A DNA stretch of 26,555 nucleotides from CAYPIE01 sp964410665 (GTDB taxonomy: Bacteria > Planctomycetota > Planctomycetia > Gemmatales > Gemmataceae): NCBI GenBank assembly GCA_964410665.1, contig CAYPIE010000082.1, forward strand, positions 1 through 26,555. Direction: 5' to 3'. The notes below the pieces were generated by a model, which was given only the letters and a program-made list of their open reading frames with translations, ran no database searches and had not been told where the DNA came from. Positions 24,619 to 26,555 of the stretch are shown here, one piece after another. The stretch's first letter is position 1; each line of letters opens with the position of its first letter. Both the position numbers and the translations under genes were made by a program.

Positions 24619-26292
24619 ATGAGCCGGTTTCGCTGGTGCATTCTGCTTTTCTTGGCAGGGCAATCTCCCTTGCCTGTGCAGGCGGAGACTCCGATCGATC
24701 TATCCTTACTCCAACGGCCGGGGGCCGCTTGGGTGATCAAGCCGCGGCCGTTGCTGGTTTGGGCGTCCGGGCCGGTTACCGTGTCGGTTCCGTTGCATTA
24801 TCAGTTGCGCTATACCGGGCTAACCCCCTCGAAGGTGATGCCCGATCTGTGTCTCTATTCCTATCGCGTCAGTACCACTTCACCTGCCTGTCAAGCGCAT
24901 GTCGATCAGGGGCTTGGCTATTACTACTCTTACGTCTGGATGGAGGCCGCGCGTTCGTTTGAGACCGCGCTGTTACACGATCCAGACTGTGCCATGGCTT
25001 GGTGGGGATTGAGCAAAGCTCTCGAAAAGTGGCGAAAGTCGAGCTGGAAAGCCGCGTTGAAGCAAGCAGAAAAGCGCATCCAGCGGGCCAATCATCGTGA
25101 GCGGCTTCTGATCCGGGCCCGCTTGGAGGAGAAAGGATTGATCGAGGAAGTCGCCAAGGAGAAGCGGAAAGAGCAGGCCGGGAAGACGCTCGATGAGCTG
25201 CTGATCTTATACGATGATGACCAGGAAGGCTGGTTTGCCCGGGCCCAGTTGGCCGGAGGCAATGCTGGCATTCCCTATTACAAAGGGCTGCTGATGGTCA
25301 ACCCCCTGCATCCGGGGGCGAACCATGAGCTGGTGCACTTTTACGAGCGGTTCCAGCGGCCGGCTTTGGGTTGGCCTTATGCCGAGGCCTACATCGAATC
25401 TTCGCCCAGCATTCCCCATGCGTGGCACATGCAGGCACACCTCGCCACCCGGCTGGGGAAGTGGGACAAGACCAGTGATCGCTCCGCGCGGGCGGTAGAA
25501 CTGGAGAAGGCCTATCATCAATTCTTGGATGTGCCGCCGAAAAAAGACTATCAGTACAGCCACCATCTAGAAATTCTGACTCTTTCGTTGATTCATGATG
25601 GCCGCTATCAGGAGGCCCGAGCCATCAAAGACGAGGCCTGGAACGTCGGCCATCGCCACTGGGATGCCTGGTTCCGCCTCCATCGTGGCGAACGCGACTG
25701 GTCGGCGGTGGAACAATTACTCGTCGACTATGCAAAATCCGCCAAGGGTAAGCGCAATAAGGCTCAACGGGCCTACTATCGGGCGACCGTTTGGCTGGAT
25801 CGTCGCCGGCCGGCCCAGGCCAGGCCGCACATCGATACCCTGCGAGCCGAATATCAAAAAGGCAAACGCAAGAAGACTTCCCGAAGTGAGTTGCAGTACT
25901 GGGAAGTCCAGGGGCGCTATCTGTGCCAGACCGGAGCGATCGACGGTGGGCTAAAGTTGCTCGAAAAGACGGTGCAGAACACGGTGGATGACTTCCGCCA
26001 CCACGCCTGGGGCAACGGCTCATACTACATGGAGGCTTGGGGCGAGGCCGCCCTCGCCGGGGATCGCCCGGCAATTGCCGAGGAAGCCTTTTTGGAAGCG
26101 CTCGCCCACGATCCAGGCAGCGTGCGGGGAGCCCTGGGCATGGCGATTCTGTGTCGCCAACAAAAACGCACCCGCGAGGCCAAGCTATACTCTGCACTGG
26201 CCAAACGCTGTTGGCAGAAGGCCGATCCTGGTCGCTTTGACGAATTACGCGAATCTTTGACCGCCCGTTCCGAACTCGCTCGCGGCGAATGA
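24619..26292 (+). CDS. Secreted TPR-repeat protein
   Basis: The product is 557 aa. A signal peptide is visible (residues 1-22, CILLFLAGQSPLPVQA before ETP). Around residues 90-130 the pattern SPACQAHVDQGLGYYYSYVW then MEAARSFETALLHDPDCAMAWWGLSKAL is a hallmark of a planctomycete/proteobacterial TPR group. Further TPR-like helices follow at about 225-290 (HAWHMQAHLATRLGKW), 310-340, 375-400 and 480-530 (AEEAFLEALAHDP). A Lys/Arg-rich stretch (about 140-195) is probably helical. No catalytic motif is seen; a protein-binding role is likely. AGGA lies about 6 nt before the ATG. The gene is alone, divergent from the ABC block, and its stop is followed by the repeat array. Confidence 0.87.
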   Translation: MSRFRWCILLFLAGQSPLPVQAETPIDLSLLQRPGAAWVIKPRPLLVWASGPVTVSVPLHYQLRYTGLTPSKVMPDLCLYSYRVSTTSPACQAHVDQGLGYYYSYVWMEAARSFETALLHDPDCAMAWWGLSKALEKWRKSSWKAALKQAEKRIQRANHRERLLIRARLEEKGLIEEVAKEKRKEQAGKTLDELLILYDDDQEGWFARAQLAGGNAGIPYYKGLLMVNPLHPGANHELVHFYERFQRPALGWPYAEAYIESSPSIPHAWHMQAHLATRLGKWDKTSDRSARAVELEKAYHQFLDVPPKKDYQYSHHLEILTLSLIHDGRYQEARAIKDEAWNVGHRHWDAWFRLHRGERDWSAVEQLLVDYAKSAKGKRNKAQRAYYRATVWLDRRRPAQARPHIDTLRAEYQKGKRKKTSRSELQYWEVQGRYLCQTGAIDGGLKLLEKTVQNTVDDFRHHAWGNGSYYMEAWGEAALAGDRPAIAEEAFLEALAHDPGSVRGALGMAILCRQQKRTREAKLYSALAKRCWQKADPGRFDELRESLTARSELARGE

Positions 26293-26340
26293 TGGTGGGA
26301 TGTACAGACGCTGGCTAGACCGCTGTCGATCGCTGGAGAA

Positions 26341-26555
26341 AACCAAGCAGCGTTTGCGAGAAGTCGGCACCCCCGGACGTGAGTCCGGGACTTGCCTTGA
26401 AGAGGCAGAAGCGTTTGCGAGACGAAGAGGCAGAGGCGCTTGCGGTGCGAAAGCGGCAGAGGCGCTTGCGGTGCGAAAGCGGCAGAGGCGGTTGCGGTGC
26501 GAAAGCGGCAGAGGCGCTTGCGGTGCGGGGAAAGAGGCAGAGGCGCTTGCGGTAA
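26341..26555 (+). repeat. Short-repeat array with 26-bp period, right edge
   Basis: Three tandem 26-bp units start at 26430, 26456 and 26482, with core GCAGAGGCGCTTGCGGTGCG. A fourth starts at 26508 and a fifth near 26535. Less regular copies lie at about 26346-26367 and 26401-26425. The hairpin CCCGGAC-GTGA-GTCCGGG sits at 26372-26389. The units match those at 42-219 but on the opposite strand. Both arrays read in the same sense as, and directly after, the gene upstream of them. The array runs to the end of the window, so its full length is not seen. Confidence 0.85.
26372..26389. repeat. GGAC/GTCC hairpin in the right array
   Basis: A perfect 7-bp stem, CCCGGAC (26372-26378) and GTCCGGG (26383-26389), closes a GTGA loop. 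It differs from the left-edge copy (113-132) mainly in one loop base, a sign that the two belong to one family. Confidence 0.7.

Noticed and set aside
26300..26555. Open frame starting MYRRWLDRCRS and running off the right edge
   Set aside because: It consists mostly of the 26-bp repeats, whose period is not a multiple of three, so the encoded sequence changes frame from unit to unit. I see no support for a gene, though the start before the array cannot be fully excluded.
26430..26555. CRISPR array
   Set aside because: The direct repeats abut without unique spacers and no cas gene is present.

Overview
The window looks like a chromosomal segment of a planctomycete, most likely from the Gemmataceae (Gemmata/Thermogemmata-like). 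This is inferred from roughly 60% GC, a 21-repeat secreted WD40 protein, a Gld-type ABC cluster with DUF4340, very long Gln/Pro/Gly-rich membrane proteins, and many short intergenic repeats. No 16S or other decisive marker is present. I see no tRNA, rRNA, CRISPR array, intact transposase or phage gene.

Layout. Positions 1-229 hold a degenerate repeat array with a GGAC/GTCC hairpin. 230-4630 (-) encodes a giant DUF4175-like membrane protein with an approximately 800-residue low-complexity region. 4801-5238 (+) is a small DUF2784 membrane protein. 5239-5662 is a gene-free convergent gap with a 16-bp perfect hairpin. 5663-8731 (-) is the WD40 protein. Divergent from it, 8914-12214 (+) carries a parvulin-type foldase, a DUF1801 protein and an SLC13/RCK-C transporter, the last preceded by a nested inverted repeat. 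From 24417 down to 12211 (-) runs a nine-gene same-strand block: GldA-like ATPase, ABC-2 permease, GldG-like protein, DUF4340 protein, a second ABC ATPase, a TerB-like protein, a proline-type peptidase, accB and accC. 24619-26292 (+) is a secreted TPR protein. 26293-26555 holds a second array of the repeat seen at the left edge.

How the genes work together. The first four genes of the block probably form one membrane transport complex of the Gld/NosDFY type: ATPase, permease, and two large extracytoplasmic proteins. The following ATPase lacks its own permease and may serve this or a distant partner. The peptidase-accB-accC group supplies biotin carboxylase and biotin carrier for malonyl-CoA synthesis, in an order close to the common pepP-efp-accB-accC arrangement but without efp. 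The accC and SLC13 genes converge with their stop codons overlapping by 4 nt.

The observations most worth a second look are the edge repeat arrays, which lie in the same orientation relative to their upstream genes; the nested inverted repeat before the SLC13 gene; the fourfold acidic repeat in the TerB-like protein; and the duplicated HEAT-like modules inside the giant low-complexity protein.
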